This document shows, piece after piece, positions 57,060-64,000 of a stretch of 64,000 nucleotides of DNA. A program made the position numbers and the translations under genes. The notes beneath the pieces are model-generated. The model searched no databases. It saw only the letters and a program-made list of their open reading frames with translations, and had not been told where the DNA came from. How positions within the stretch are numbered: position 1 is the stretch's first letter; the number at the start of each line of letters is the position of its first letter. The stretch covers positions 554,662 to 618,661 of the forward strand of contig NZ_JAMCCO010000001.1 of NCBI RefSeq assembly GCF_023371205.1, in the 5' to 3' direction. The stretch comes from Parvivirga hydrogeniphila (GTDB lineage: Bacteria; Actinomycetota; Coriobacteriia; Anaerosomatales; Anaerosomataceae).

Positions 57060-58791
57060 CCGTCGTTCCGCGGTCGACCTCTGAGGCGATCGACGCCGTT
57101 CCGCCGCAGCGCTCCATTGCGTGCTTGACGAGCGAAAGACCAAGGCCGGTTCCGCCGCTATGCCTCGACCGCGCCGCGTCGACTCGGTAGAAGCGTTCGA
57201 AGACGCGCGGAAGGTGCTCTGCGGGTATCCCGACGCCCGTGTCCGTGACCTCGATGATGACGCGTTCATCGCGGCGGGCAAGCAGGACTGTGACGGAACC
57301 TTGGTCGGTGTAGGCGATCGCGTTCGCGAGGACGTTGTCGAGGGCGATCGCAAGGTCGGGCGGGTCACACGCCGCGTACACGTCGTGGCCCTGCACCGCG
57401 GAGTCGTCGAGCTGGAGCGCGAGGCCCTTCACTTCTGCGGCGCGCCGGTGTGCGGAAAGGGCGAGATCGACGGCCGCCCTAACGTCGGTGGGGCCTGCTG
57501 CAAACTGCGTGCCTTCGAGGCGTGAGAGGTCGAGCAGATCGCCGACGAGCGATCGCAGCCGTTCCGCCTCCTCGTGGATGCTCTGAAGGAACGCGAGCGT
57601 CTGCTCGACGTCCCCGTCGCGGGCGGCAGCAGAGGCCGACTCCGCGAGCAGCAGGATTCCGGTGGCCGGCGTTTTGAGCTCGTGAGACGCGTTGGCGACG
57701 AAGTCTCTCCGCATCGCGTCGAGCCGCGCGCTGTGCGTGATGTCAGAGACGATCACGAGGTGCGCGGGGCGTGCGTCGTGGGCATGCAGGGGGACCGATC
57801 GCACCCGGAACGACTGCTGCAGCGGGGTCGGGCCGACGACCGAGTCGGCAGGAGAGTCCGACACGACCGCTTCGCGCACTGCGGCACGCAGGGTCTCAGG
57901 GCCGGCGAGCGAGGCGGTCGGTCTTCCGGCCAGCGGCTTGCCCGACGAGGCGCCGAACAGCCTGGCAGCGGCGCTGTTGCACGCCACGACGACGTCGGAC
58001 TCCACGAGCAGGACCGCATCGTCCAGGCCGTCTATGACTTCCTGCAGTCGTGTCCGCTCCGTCTCGAGCTGCGCGATCCTGGTTCGCAGCTGGTCGCGCA
58101 GGAACGCCAGCGAATCGGCGAGCGGTGCGAGCGCGCCGCGAGTCGGCTCCAGAGGCGCGGAGAGGTCGCCGGCCGCCATGGCCTGCGCGGCCCGCGCGAG
58201 CCGTTCGACCGGATCCGCGAAGGTGCGGATGAGGCGCCACCCCGCAAGGAGCGTCGTGGCAAGAGCGAGCGCAAGCAGCAGGACTCCAGCGGTGTGCGCC
58301 GCGCGAGCCGAGTCTCGGACGCGCGCCAGCGACTCGGCCGCCCGGATGACGACGGGCGCGCCGCCGATCGACGCGGGGACCGCGACGTACAGGTAGTCGA
58401 CGCCAAGCGTCCGGGAGCGGCGCGTCGCGACCCCGACGCCGCCGCCCATCGCCTGTGCGACTTCCGGTCGGCTCGCGTGGTTCTCCATGCTGGCGGGATC
58501 GGCTCGCGAGTCGGCGAGGACGGTGCCGTCGCGCGCGATGACGGTGAGCCGCACGGACGATTCGCGCCCGAAGCGCTCCGTGCTGGCCTGCAGGGCGTTC
58601 GGGTCGCTCGTTTCACCGAGCGCCGCCGCGGCGAGCCGAGCGGCCGTCTCGAGCCCCGCTTGCTGCTGGTGGCCGAGCGCGTCCGTGAGCGGTCCGTACA
58701 GCACGTACAGCCACACTGCCGCGAGAATGGTGATGCTGGCCGCGATCCCGGCAAGCATCTGCACGCGGTATGACGAGAACGCGGCCCGCAT
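57034..58791 (-). CDS. phoR: Phosphate-type sensor histidine kinase PhoR
   Basis: The 585-residue membrane kinase has a first helix at about residues 11-32, an extracytoplasmic region (33-165), a second helix (166-188), HAMP (190-245), a PAS-like domain (about 246-355) and a histidine kinase core. The phosphorylated residue is His370 in NASHELKTP, with N-box DNVLANAIAY, G1 DTGVGIP and G2 GGTGLGLS. It lies one base after phoB and opposite the pst operon. The size of the sensor domain is unusual for the short-loop E. coli PhoR, but many Gram-positive PhoR proteins have it. Confidence 0.92.
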   Translation of the reverse strand: MRAAFSSYRVQMLAGIAASITILAAVWLYVLYGPLTDALGHQQQAGLETAARLAAAALGETSDPNALQASTERFGRESSVRLTVIARDGTVLADSRADPASMENHASRPEVAQAMGGGVGVATRRSRTLGVDYLYVAVPASIGGAPVVIRAAESLARVRDSARAAHTAGVLLLALALATTLLAGWRLIRTFADPVERLARAAQAMAAGDLSAPLEPTRGALAPLADSLAFLRDQLRTRIAQLETERTRLQEVIDGLDDAVLLVESDVVVACNSAAARLFGASSGKPLAGRPTASLAGPETLRAAVREAVVSDSPADSVVGPTPLQQSFRVRSVPLHAHDARPAHLVIVSDITHSARLDAMRRDFVANASHELKTPATGILLLAESASAAARDGDVEQTLAFLQSIHEEAERLRSLVGDLLDLSRLEGTQFAAGPTDVRAAVDLALSAHRRAAEVKGLALQLDDSAVQGHDVYAACDPPDLAIALDNVLANAIAYTDQGSVTVLLARRDERVIIEVTDTGVGIPAEHLPRVFERFYRVDAARSRHSGGTGLGLSLVKHAMERCGGTASIASEVDRGTTVTLALPEA

Positions 58792-58792
58792 C

Positions 58793-59506
58793 TCAGGCCC
58801 GCTCTGCGGTGCTGGGCTTGGGCCGAGGCTCGAAGCGATAGCCGACGCCGTGGACCGTGTGTATGTACGTGTAGCCCGACGGTTCCTCGATCGCTTGTCG
58901 CAGGCGTCGGATGTGCACGTCGATGGTCCGCGAAGACGAGACGAACCCGTAACCCCACACCTCGCGCGCGAGCCGTTCGCGCGACATAAGCGCTCCCGGG
59001 TTGGACGCGAGCGCGACGAGCAGCTGGAACTCTTTGAGCCTGAGCTTCGCGGGCGTGCCGTCCACGGTCACGACGAGGTCGTTCGGCTTGATCTTGAGGT
59101 CACCGACCTCGATGGTCTGCGGGTTCTCGAGCACCTGCCGCTCACGGACCCTCCTGAGATTCGCCCTGATGCGTGCGAGGAGCTCGTCCATCGAGAACGG
59201 CTTCGTGACGTAGTCGTCGGCACCGGCGTCGAGGCCGCGGATCTTGTCGCGTGGCTGGTCGAGCGCGGTGACCATGATGATCGCCACGTCGTTGTCGGTC
59301 TTGCGGACCTGTTCGGCGAAGCGGTAGCCGTCCAGGCCCGGGAGCATGAGGTCGAGCACGATGAGGTCGGGATGCTTCTTGAGGGCGAGCGAAAGCCCTC
59401 GATTGCCGTCTTCTGCCGTGAGCGCGTCGAACCCGGCGCGCTTGAGCGCGTACTCGACGGTGGTTCTGATGATGGGGTCATCTTCAACGATGAGAATCAG
59501 CGACAC
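58793..59506 (-). CDS. phoB: Phosphate-type response regulator PhoB/PhoP
   Basis: OmpR-family transcription factor of 237 residues. The receiver domain has D9/D10, phosphoacceptor D52, T80 and K102; the winged helix from about 130 has the pattern LRLKEFQLLVALASNPG and SSRTIDVHIRRLR. The minus-strand GTG start at 59506 is preceded by AAGGAGG seven bases away. It precedes phoR in the same operon and diverges from pstS, so it likely controls the pst genes. Confidence 0.94.
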   Translation of the reverse strand: MSLILIVEDDPIIRTTVEYALKRAGFDALTAEDGNRGLSLALKKHPDLIVLDLMLPGLDGYRFAEQVRKTDNDVAIIMVTALDQPRDKIRGLDAGADDYVTKPFSMDELLARIRANLRRVRERQVLENPQTIEVGDLKIKPNDLVVTVDGTPAKLRLKEFQLLVALASNPGALMSRERLAREVWGYGFVSSSRTIDVHIRRLRQAIEEPSGYTYIHTVHGVGYRFEPRPKPSTAERA

Positions 59507-59581
59507 GTCGTAGCCTCCTTCACGGGCGCACCCCGATTGTCGCAGTCAGTTACCGGAGTGAGGTACTCGTGCAACAACCAT

Positions 59582-59616
59582 TTAACACTCATGTGCCACT
59601 TCTTACACCCGTGTAA
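59582..59616. promoter_or_regulatory. Likely PhoB/PhoP binding region in the phoB-pstS gap
   Basis: TTAACA (59582-59587), similar to Bacillus PhoP half sites, is followed by TTACAC-CC-GTGTAA (59603-59616), a perfect 6-bp inverted repeat with a 2-base centre. The pstS -10 may be TAGCCT at 59640-59645. The 194-base gap holds no coding frame. Confidence 0.5.
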
Positions 59617-59700
59617 CCATCCGGCCCTCGCTGTCGGGCTAGCCTGAGTGCAGGCCGGCTAGGAGGCCGGGGGCATCCCGTTGCATGGAGGAGTTGATCA

Positions 59701-60576
59701 GTGGCGATGAAGAAGGCAGCAGTATTGGGTCTCGCACTCGTGCTTGCCGCATCCGTAGGACTGGCGGGCTGCGGGCAGAAGCAGGAGACGACCAGCGAGC
59801 CTACCACGCCGGAGGAGCCGGCACTGTCCGGGACCATCAACATCCAGGGCTCAGACACGATGGTGAACCTTGCCACCGCGTGGGCCGAGAAGTTCATGGA
59901 TGAGAACCCCGGCGTCGAGGTCTCGGTGCAGGGCGGCGGCTCTGGTACGGGCATCGCGGCGCTCATCAATGGCACCGTGGACTTCGCGAACGCGTCACGT
60001 GGGATGAAAGACGAAGAGATCGCGGAAGCCCAGAGCAAGGGCATCGACCCGGTCGAGCACAAGGTGGCCATCGATGGCATCGCCGTCATCGTGAACTCCG
60101 CCAACCCTGTCGAGGGCCTGACCATCGACCAGCTCGGCAAGATCTTCCGTGGCGAGATCACCAACTGGAAGGACGTCGGCGGTCCAGACAAGCCCATCGT
60201 GCTCCTGTCGCGCGACAGCTCGTCGGGCACGTACGAGTACTTCAAGGAGGAAGTCGTCGGCAAGGACAAGGAGTACGCCAAGTCTGCGAAACTCCTGCCG
60301 TCGAGCCAGGCGATCGTCGACGAGGTCAAGGCCAATGACGCTGGCATCGGCTACGTCGGTCTTGGCTACGTGAGCGATGATATGAAGGTGCTCGCTATCG
60401 ACGGTGTCAAGGCGTCGATCGAGACCGCGAAGGACGGCAGCTACCCGATCTCTCGGTACCTGTACATGTACAGCAACGGCGAGGCCACGGACCTTCTGAA
60501 GGCGTATCTGGATTGGATCCTCGGGCCCGAGGGACAGGCGCTCGTTGCCGACGAGGGATTCGTTCCGCTGCAGTAA
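59701..60576 (+). CDS. pstS: Phosphate ABC transporter substrate-binding lipoprotein
   Basis: PstS captures phosphate outside the membrane. The 291-residue product has a lipoprotein signal with lipobox LAGC and Cys24, then the PstS core with GSDTMVNLATAWAEKF near residue 43 and the phosphate-binding SRDSSSGTYEYF near 170. The GTG at 59701 follows GGAGGAG. It is the first gene of pstSCAB; pstC follows four bases after the stop. Confidence 0.95.
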   Translation: MAMKKAAVLGLALVLAASVGLAGCGQKQETTSEPTTPEEPALSGTINIQGSDTMVNLATAWAEKFMDENPGVEVSVQGGGSGTGIAALINGTVDFANASRGMKDEEIAEAQSKGIDPVEHKVAIDGIAVIVNSANPVEGLTIDQLGKIFRGEITNWKDVGGPDKPIVLLSRDSSSGTYEYFKEEVVGKDKEYAKSAKLLPSSQAIVDEVKANDAGIGYVGLGYVSDDMKVLAIDGVKASIETAKDGSYPISRYLYMYSNGEATDLLKAYLDWILGPEGQALVADEGFVPLQ

Positions 60577-60580
60577 CCAG

Positions 60581-61510
60581 ATGAAAGACCCTATCCGTTC
60601 ATCGAGGGCGCGGTCGAACGGCCGCACGGCGATCAGCCGTGCGGCCGAGACCTTCGCCACAGGATTCATCACCGCGTCAGGCTGGCTCGCGCTCTTCGTG
60701 CTCGCTGCAATCGCAGCGTTCCTGGTCTTCAACTCGGTCAAAGCACTGCGCGAAGTAGGCCTTGTCAGGATCTTGACCGGCACCGACTGGTATCCGACCT
60801 CGAACCCGGGCAAGTTCGGCTCCTTGCCGTTGATAGCTGGTTCCATCCTGGTCACCGGCGTTGCCCTTGTCACGAGCGTTCCTATCGGACTGGCCGCAGC
60901 GGTGTACTTGAGCGAGTTCGGCGGCCGTCGACTGAAAGAGATGGCGAAGGCCGTCATCGAGTTCATGGCCGCCATCCCGTCCGTGGTCTACGGGCTCGTG
61001 GGCGTGGCGCTGGTCGTGCCTGGGGTCAAGCAAGCGTTCGACCTGGACAGCGGCCTGACGGCCCTATCTGGCGGGATCGTCCTCGGTATCATGGCGCTTC
61101 CTACGATTGTCTCGATATCAGAAGATGCGCTGCGCGCGGTCCCGTCGTCTTTGCGGCACGCCTCGCTCGCTCTCGGCAACACGCGATGGCAGACGACGTA
61201 CAAGGTGACGATCCCTGCAGCGAGCTCAGGCATCTTCGCTGCGGTGATGCTGGGCGTCGGCAGGGCGATCGGCGAGACCATGGCCGTGCTGATGCTCACG
61301 GGCAACGCTGCGGTGATGCCGAAGGGCGTCCTCGAGTCTGTCAGGACCATGACGGGTACGATCGCCGCTGAGATGGGTGAGGTCGTCCAGGGCGGCACGC
61401 ACTATTCGGTGCTGTTCGTCGTGGGATTGGTGCTGTTCACAGTGGCCTTCTCGATCAACCTGGGAGCCGACATCGTGCTCGACAAGCAGCGGAAGCGGTG
61501 GGGCGCATGA
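60581..61510 (+). CDS. pstC: Phosphate ABC transporter permease PstC
   Basis: PstC is one of the two phosphate permease subunits. From ATG 60581 the product is 309 residues, with six membrane helices and the coupling-loop pattern SLALGNTRWQT and GETMAVLMLTG typical of the family. The upstream ATG-type frame from 60545 runs back into pstS and is unlikely. Its TGA overlaps the ATG of pstA. Confidence 0.94.
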   Translation: MKDPIRSSRARSNGRTAISRAAETFATGFITASGWLALFVLAAIAAFLVFNSVKALREVGLVRILTGTDWYPTSNPGKFGSLPLIAGSILVTGVALVTSVPIGLAAAVYLSEFGGRRLKEMAKAVIEFMAAIPSVVYGLVGVALVVPGVKQAFDLDSGLTALSGGIVLGIMALPTIVSISEDALRAVPSSLRHASLALGNTRWQTTYKVTIPAASSGIFAAVMLGVGRAIGETMAVLMLTGNAAVMPKGVLESVRTMTGTIAAEMGEVVQGGTHYSVLFVVGLVLFTVAFSINLGADIVLDKQRKRWGA

Positions 61511-62370
61511 TGCTCACGCGAAGCAAGCGCGCCCGCATCGCAGAAGCGGTCGTCCGGGTGATCCTCGGCGCCGCGGCGGCGCTCGTGGTGGGTGCCGCAC
61601 TGTTCCTCGTGCTGTACATCGTATGGAGGGGCCTGCCTGGTCTGAGCTGGGAGTTCCTCACCGAGGCGCCGAAGAACCGGGGACGCGAAGGAGGCATCTA
61701 CCCTGCGCTCATCGGTACGTTGTACGTGGTGCTCGGCACCGCCGCGTTCGCCGTTCCGTTGGGTGTGCTCGGGGGCGTGTACCTTGCTGAGTACGCACCG
61801 AAGAAGACGAGCACGCGCATGATCCGCCTTGCGGTCGCGAACATGGCAGGCGTGCCGTCTATCGTCTACGGTCTGTTCGGACTGGCGGCGTTCGTGCTCG
61901 CGGCGGGTTTCGGCCGCTCTGTCATCGCGGCCTCGCTCACGCTGACATGTATGACGCTGCCTGTGGTCATCACCGCGACCGAGGAGGCCCTGCGGCAGGT
62001 GCCCATGGACCTTCGGCACGCGGCCCTGGCGCTCGGCGCCAGCAAGATCCGGACGGTGCTCACGGTCGCGCTGCCTGCTGCAGCCCCCGGCATCGTCACC
62101 GGCGTCGTGCTCGGGCTGGCTCGTGCTGCAGGCGAGACGGCGCCGATCCTGTTCACTGGGGCGGTCTTCCAGATGCGGAGGTTGCCGGACGGGCCGGGTT
62201 CTCAGTTCATGGCTCTTCCGTACCACATATATACGCAGGTCACATCAGTTCCGAATTGGAACCGGGACCTGGTCTGGGGCACGGCGCTCGTGCTGGTGCT
62301 GAGCGTGAGCGCCGTGAGCGCGCTGGCGGCCATCTGGCGTTCGGCGAGAAGGAGGAGGATCTCGTGGTGA
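61507..62370 (+). CDS. pstA: Phosphate ABC transporter permease PstA
   Basis: PstA is the partner of PstC. From ATG 61507, overlapping the pstC stop (ATGA), the product is 287 residues with six membrane helices, the loop [14 protein letters not shown] and [11 protein letters not shown] near residue 210. An ATG at 61510 is an alternative start. The pstB start lies inside its last codons. Confidence 0.94.
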   Translation: MMLTRSKRARIAEAVVRVILGAAAALVVGAALFLVLYIVWRGLPGLSWEFLTEAPKNRGREGGIYPALIGTLYVVLGTAAFAVPLGVLGGVYLAEYAPKKTSTRMIRLAVANMAGVPSIVYGLFGLAAFVLAAGFGRSVIAASLTLTCMTLPVVITATEEALRQVPMDLRHAALALGASKIRTVLTVALPAAAPGIVTGVVLGLARAAGETAPILFTGAVFQMRRLPDGPGSQFMALPYHIYTQVTSVPNWNRDLVWGTALVLVLSVSAVSALAAIWRSARRRRISW

Positions 62371-63236
62371 CCGACGTACGTTCTGCGGTGATGACGGCGG
62401 TCACCGCCGCGGACAGTGCAGCGAGCGAGGCGCATGGCGTCTTGAGCGAGGCAGTCCCACGAGGCAAGGGGGCCTTCGATCTCGCCTCGGTCTCGGTCGC
62501 GTACGGCTCGGAAATCGTCATCGAAGACGTCACGATGAGCATTCCCTCTCAGTCCGTCACAGCCCTCATCGGTCCTTCCGGCTGCGGCAAGTCGACCTTG
62601 CTCCGGTGTTTGAACCGGATGAATGATGAACTTGGCAACGTTCGCGTAAGCGGCACTATCGCGCTTGATGGGCTGGATATCATGGCGCGCAGCGTCGACC
62701 CAGTGGAGCTGCGCATGCGTGTCGGGCAGGTGTTCCAGCGACCGAACCCGTTCCCGATGAGCATCTACGACAACGTTGCGTACGGGCCGCGTACGCAGGG
62801 GATCCGCAAGCGCGAGGACCTCGATGCGATCGTCGAGGACTCGCTCAGGCGCGCTGCGCTCTGGGAGGAGGTCAAAGGCTCGCTCAAGAAGCACGCCTTC
62901 GATCTCTCAGGGGGTCAGCAGCAGCGGCTGTGCATCGCGCGTGCGCTCGCGACAAGGCCCGAGGTGCTTCTCATGGACGAGCCCGCGTCCGCGCTCGACC
63001 CGATCTCGACGCAGCAGATCGAGGACACGATCGACGAGCTCAAGCAGACAGTGACGATTGTGATCGTCACGCACAACATGCAGCAGGCAGCGAGGATCTC
63101 CGACCAGACGGCCTTCATGCTGCGTGAGCGACTCGATGAGCCGGCGCACCTCATCGAAGTCGGAGAGACACGCAAGATGTTCACGAATCCTGACGACCCG
63201 CGGACCGAGGCGTACATCACCGGTCGTTTCGGCTAG
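62364..63236 (+). CDS. pstB: Phosphate ABC transporter ATPase PstB
   Basis: PstB powers phosphate uptake. From GTG 62364, with GGAGGA six bases upstream, the product is 290 residues; the first 35 form an Ala/Ser-rich extension not seen in shorter homologues, and an internal ATG at residue 10 is possible. Walker A GPSGCGKS is at 70-77, the signature LSGGQ at 181-185, Walker B VLLMDEP at 201-207. The end ITGRFG is the typical PstB C-terminus. phoU does not follow. Confidence 0.96.
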   Translation: MVTDVRSAVMTAVTAADSAASEAHGVLSEAVPRGKGAFDLASVSVAYGSEIVIEDVTMSIPSQSVTALIGPSGCGKSTLLRCLNRMNDELGNVRVSGTIALDGLDIMARSVDPVELRMRVGQVFQRPNPFPMSIYDNVAYGPRTQGIRKREDLDAIVEDSLRRAALWEEVKGSLKKHAFDLSGGQQQRLCIARALATRPEVLLMDEPASALDPISTQQIEDTIDELKQTVTIVIVTHNMQQAARISDQTAFMLRERLDEPAHLIEVGETRKMFTNPDDPRTEAYITGRFG

Positions 63237-63278
63237 ATCGTGGGCTTCAGCCGTTCGGAAACCCTCCAGAAAAAGAGG

Positions 63279-63308
63279 ACGAGGCCCGTTGGGGGGGACG
63301 GGCCTCGT
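63279..63308 (+). terminator. Terminator after pstB
   Basis: ACGAGGCCCGT and ACGGGCCTCGT form a perfect 11-bp stem around a loop of a T and seven Gs. It lies 42 bases after the pstB stop and marks the end of the pst operon. Confidence 0.8.
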
Positions 63309-63462
63309 TCAGGTGAGCGGCGTTCCCCGCGTCCGAGGGGGGAGGGAAGATGCGGGTCGCCCTGCTCGTCACGTACTATAGCAATATCCGTGCCACTATG
63401 CAAGCGATTGGGAAGAAGATTCATATCGGGTGTGTCCTGATGCCGGACTGCAAGGAGGGGGC

Positions 63463-64000
63463 GTGGAGAGGACGACGCTTCCGTGGAGCTCGCGCCGGGT
63501 TTGCCGCGTAGCGCTGGGCACCTGGTCGATGGGTGGCTGGATGTGGGGTGGCGCGGACGAGCGTGCTGCTCGTGCGACGATCGAGCGCGCGCTCGAGATG
63601 GGGATCGACGTCATCGATACGGCTCCGGTCTACGGGTTCGGGCTTTCGGAGCGCATGGTAGGCGAAGAGATCGAGGCCCTCGGCGTTCGCGATCGCGTCA
63701 CGATCGCGACGAAGTGCGGCCTTGTCTGGGACGAGCGACAGGAGCCGTGGCGGGACTCGTCGCCTGCAAGCATCCGCCGAGAGGTCGAATCGTCGCTTGA
63801 GCGACTGAAGACGGACCGGATCGATCTCTACCAGGTTCACTGGCCGGACGAGCGCACGCCGTTCGAGGAGACCGCCGCCGCGCTCCAGCAGCTTCTCGAC
63901 GAGGGGCTCGTGCGGGCGGTCGGCGTGTGCAACTACTCGGGCGAGCAGATGGAGCGCTTCGTGCAGGGCGGGCGGCTCGACGCCACGCAGTTCCGCTACA
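63463..64000 (+). CDS. Aldo/keto reductase, N-terminal part (runs off window)
   Basis: From GTG 63463, with AAGGAGGGGG upstream, 179 residues are visible before the window ends. The frame begins VERTTLPWSSRRVCRVALGTW and has the AKR features IDVIDTAPVYGFG (catalytic Asp and Tyr), ATKCGL, the VHWPDERTP segment and AVGVCNYSGEQM. The NADPH-dependent substrate is unknown. The gene follows the pst terminator. The 63309-63462 gap has a TACTAT at 63374-63379 that could be a -10. Confidence 0.9.
   Translation, partial: MERTTLPWSSRRVCRVALGTWSMGGWMWGGADERAARATIERALEMGIDVIDTAPVYGFGLSERMVGEEIEALGVRDRVTIATKCGLVWDERQEPWRDSSPASIRREVESSLERLKTDRIDLYQVHWPDERTPFEETAAALQQLLDEGLVRAVGVCNYSGEQMERFVQGGRLDATQFRY

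Noticed and set aside
63350-63511. Small frame of 53 codons before the aldo/keto reductase
   Set aside because: It has a possible GGAGG site, but it overlaps the reductase start in another frame and its translation resembles nothing known.

Overview
This window looks like a chromosomal segment of a high-GC Gram-positive bacterium, most likely an actinobacterium. Supporting signs are the strong G/C preference at third codon positions, frequent GTG and TTG starts, Gram-positive-type lipoproteins, a GuaB3-type IMP dehydrogenase paralogue next to guaA, a CIRCE-controlled groESL operon and an actinobacterial S10-spc-alpha gene order. The use of an A/V-type rotary ATPase rather than an F-type one in this segment suggests a deep-branching anaerobic lineage such as Coriobacteriia. 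That placement is inference; no rRNA gene is present to settle it.

Region by region: positions 1-16383 hold the end of tuf followed by the S10, spc and alpha ribosomal gene clusters, nearly all on the plus strand and tightly packed. secY, adk, map, infA, rpmJ and rpoA lie in their usual places. From 16478 to 20657 come an ECF transporter core (two ATPases and the T subunit), truA, and rplM-rpsI behind a clear sigma-70 promoter. From 20739 to 27744 lie cell-envelope precursor and metabolite-repair genes (glmM, glmS, acpS, nnr, a CBS-domain protein, alr). From 27874 to 36494 is a complete nine-gene A/V-type ATPase operon (stalk G/H-like, I, K, E, C, F, A, B, D), closed by a dyad it shares with one convergent minus-strand orphan gene. 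Positions 37210-41227 hold a nitroreductase, a family 4 uracil-DNA glycosylase and the threonylcarbamoyl-adenosine genes tsaE, tsaB and a RimI-TsaD fusion. groESL follows behind a CIRCE operator.

Positions 43400-45860 are the least conventional part. Three exported proteins of unknown role (a Cys-rich secreted protein, a tandem PepSY-like protein and a lipoprotein) sit between two hairpin terminators, followed by a small protein with ten cysteines. Next come ychF, guaB3, guaA, a decayed DUF234-type ATPase pseudogene, a chorismate mutase / DAHP synthase pair, a tiny zinc-ribbon protein, pcrA, a CBS-DRTGG inorganic pyrophosphatase and a PAP2 phosphatase. The window ends with phosphate genes: phoR-phoB on the minus strand, diverging from pstS-pstC-pstA-pstB on the plus strand without phoU, and then the start of an aldo/keto reductase.

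Most of the window is core housekeeping and I do not see a clear new multi-gene defence or biosynthetic system. The best candidates for new biology are the exported three-gene cluster, the deca-cysteine protein, the minus-strand orphan and the RimI-TsaD fusion. I saw no tRNA, rRNA, CRISPR array or intact mobile element. No stretch longer than about 300 bases lacks a gene or gene remnant.
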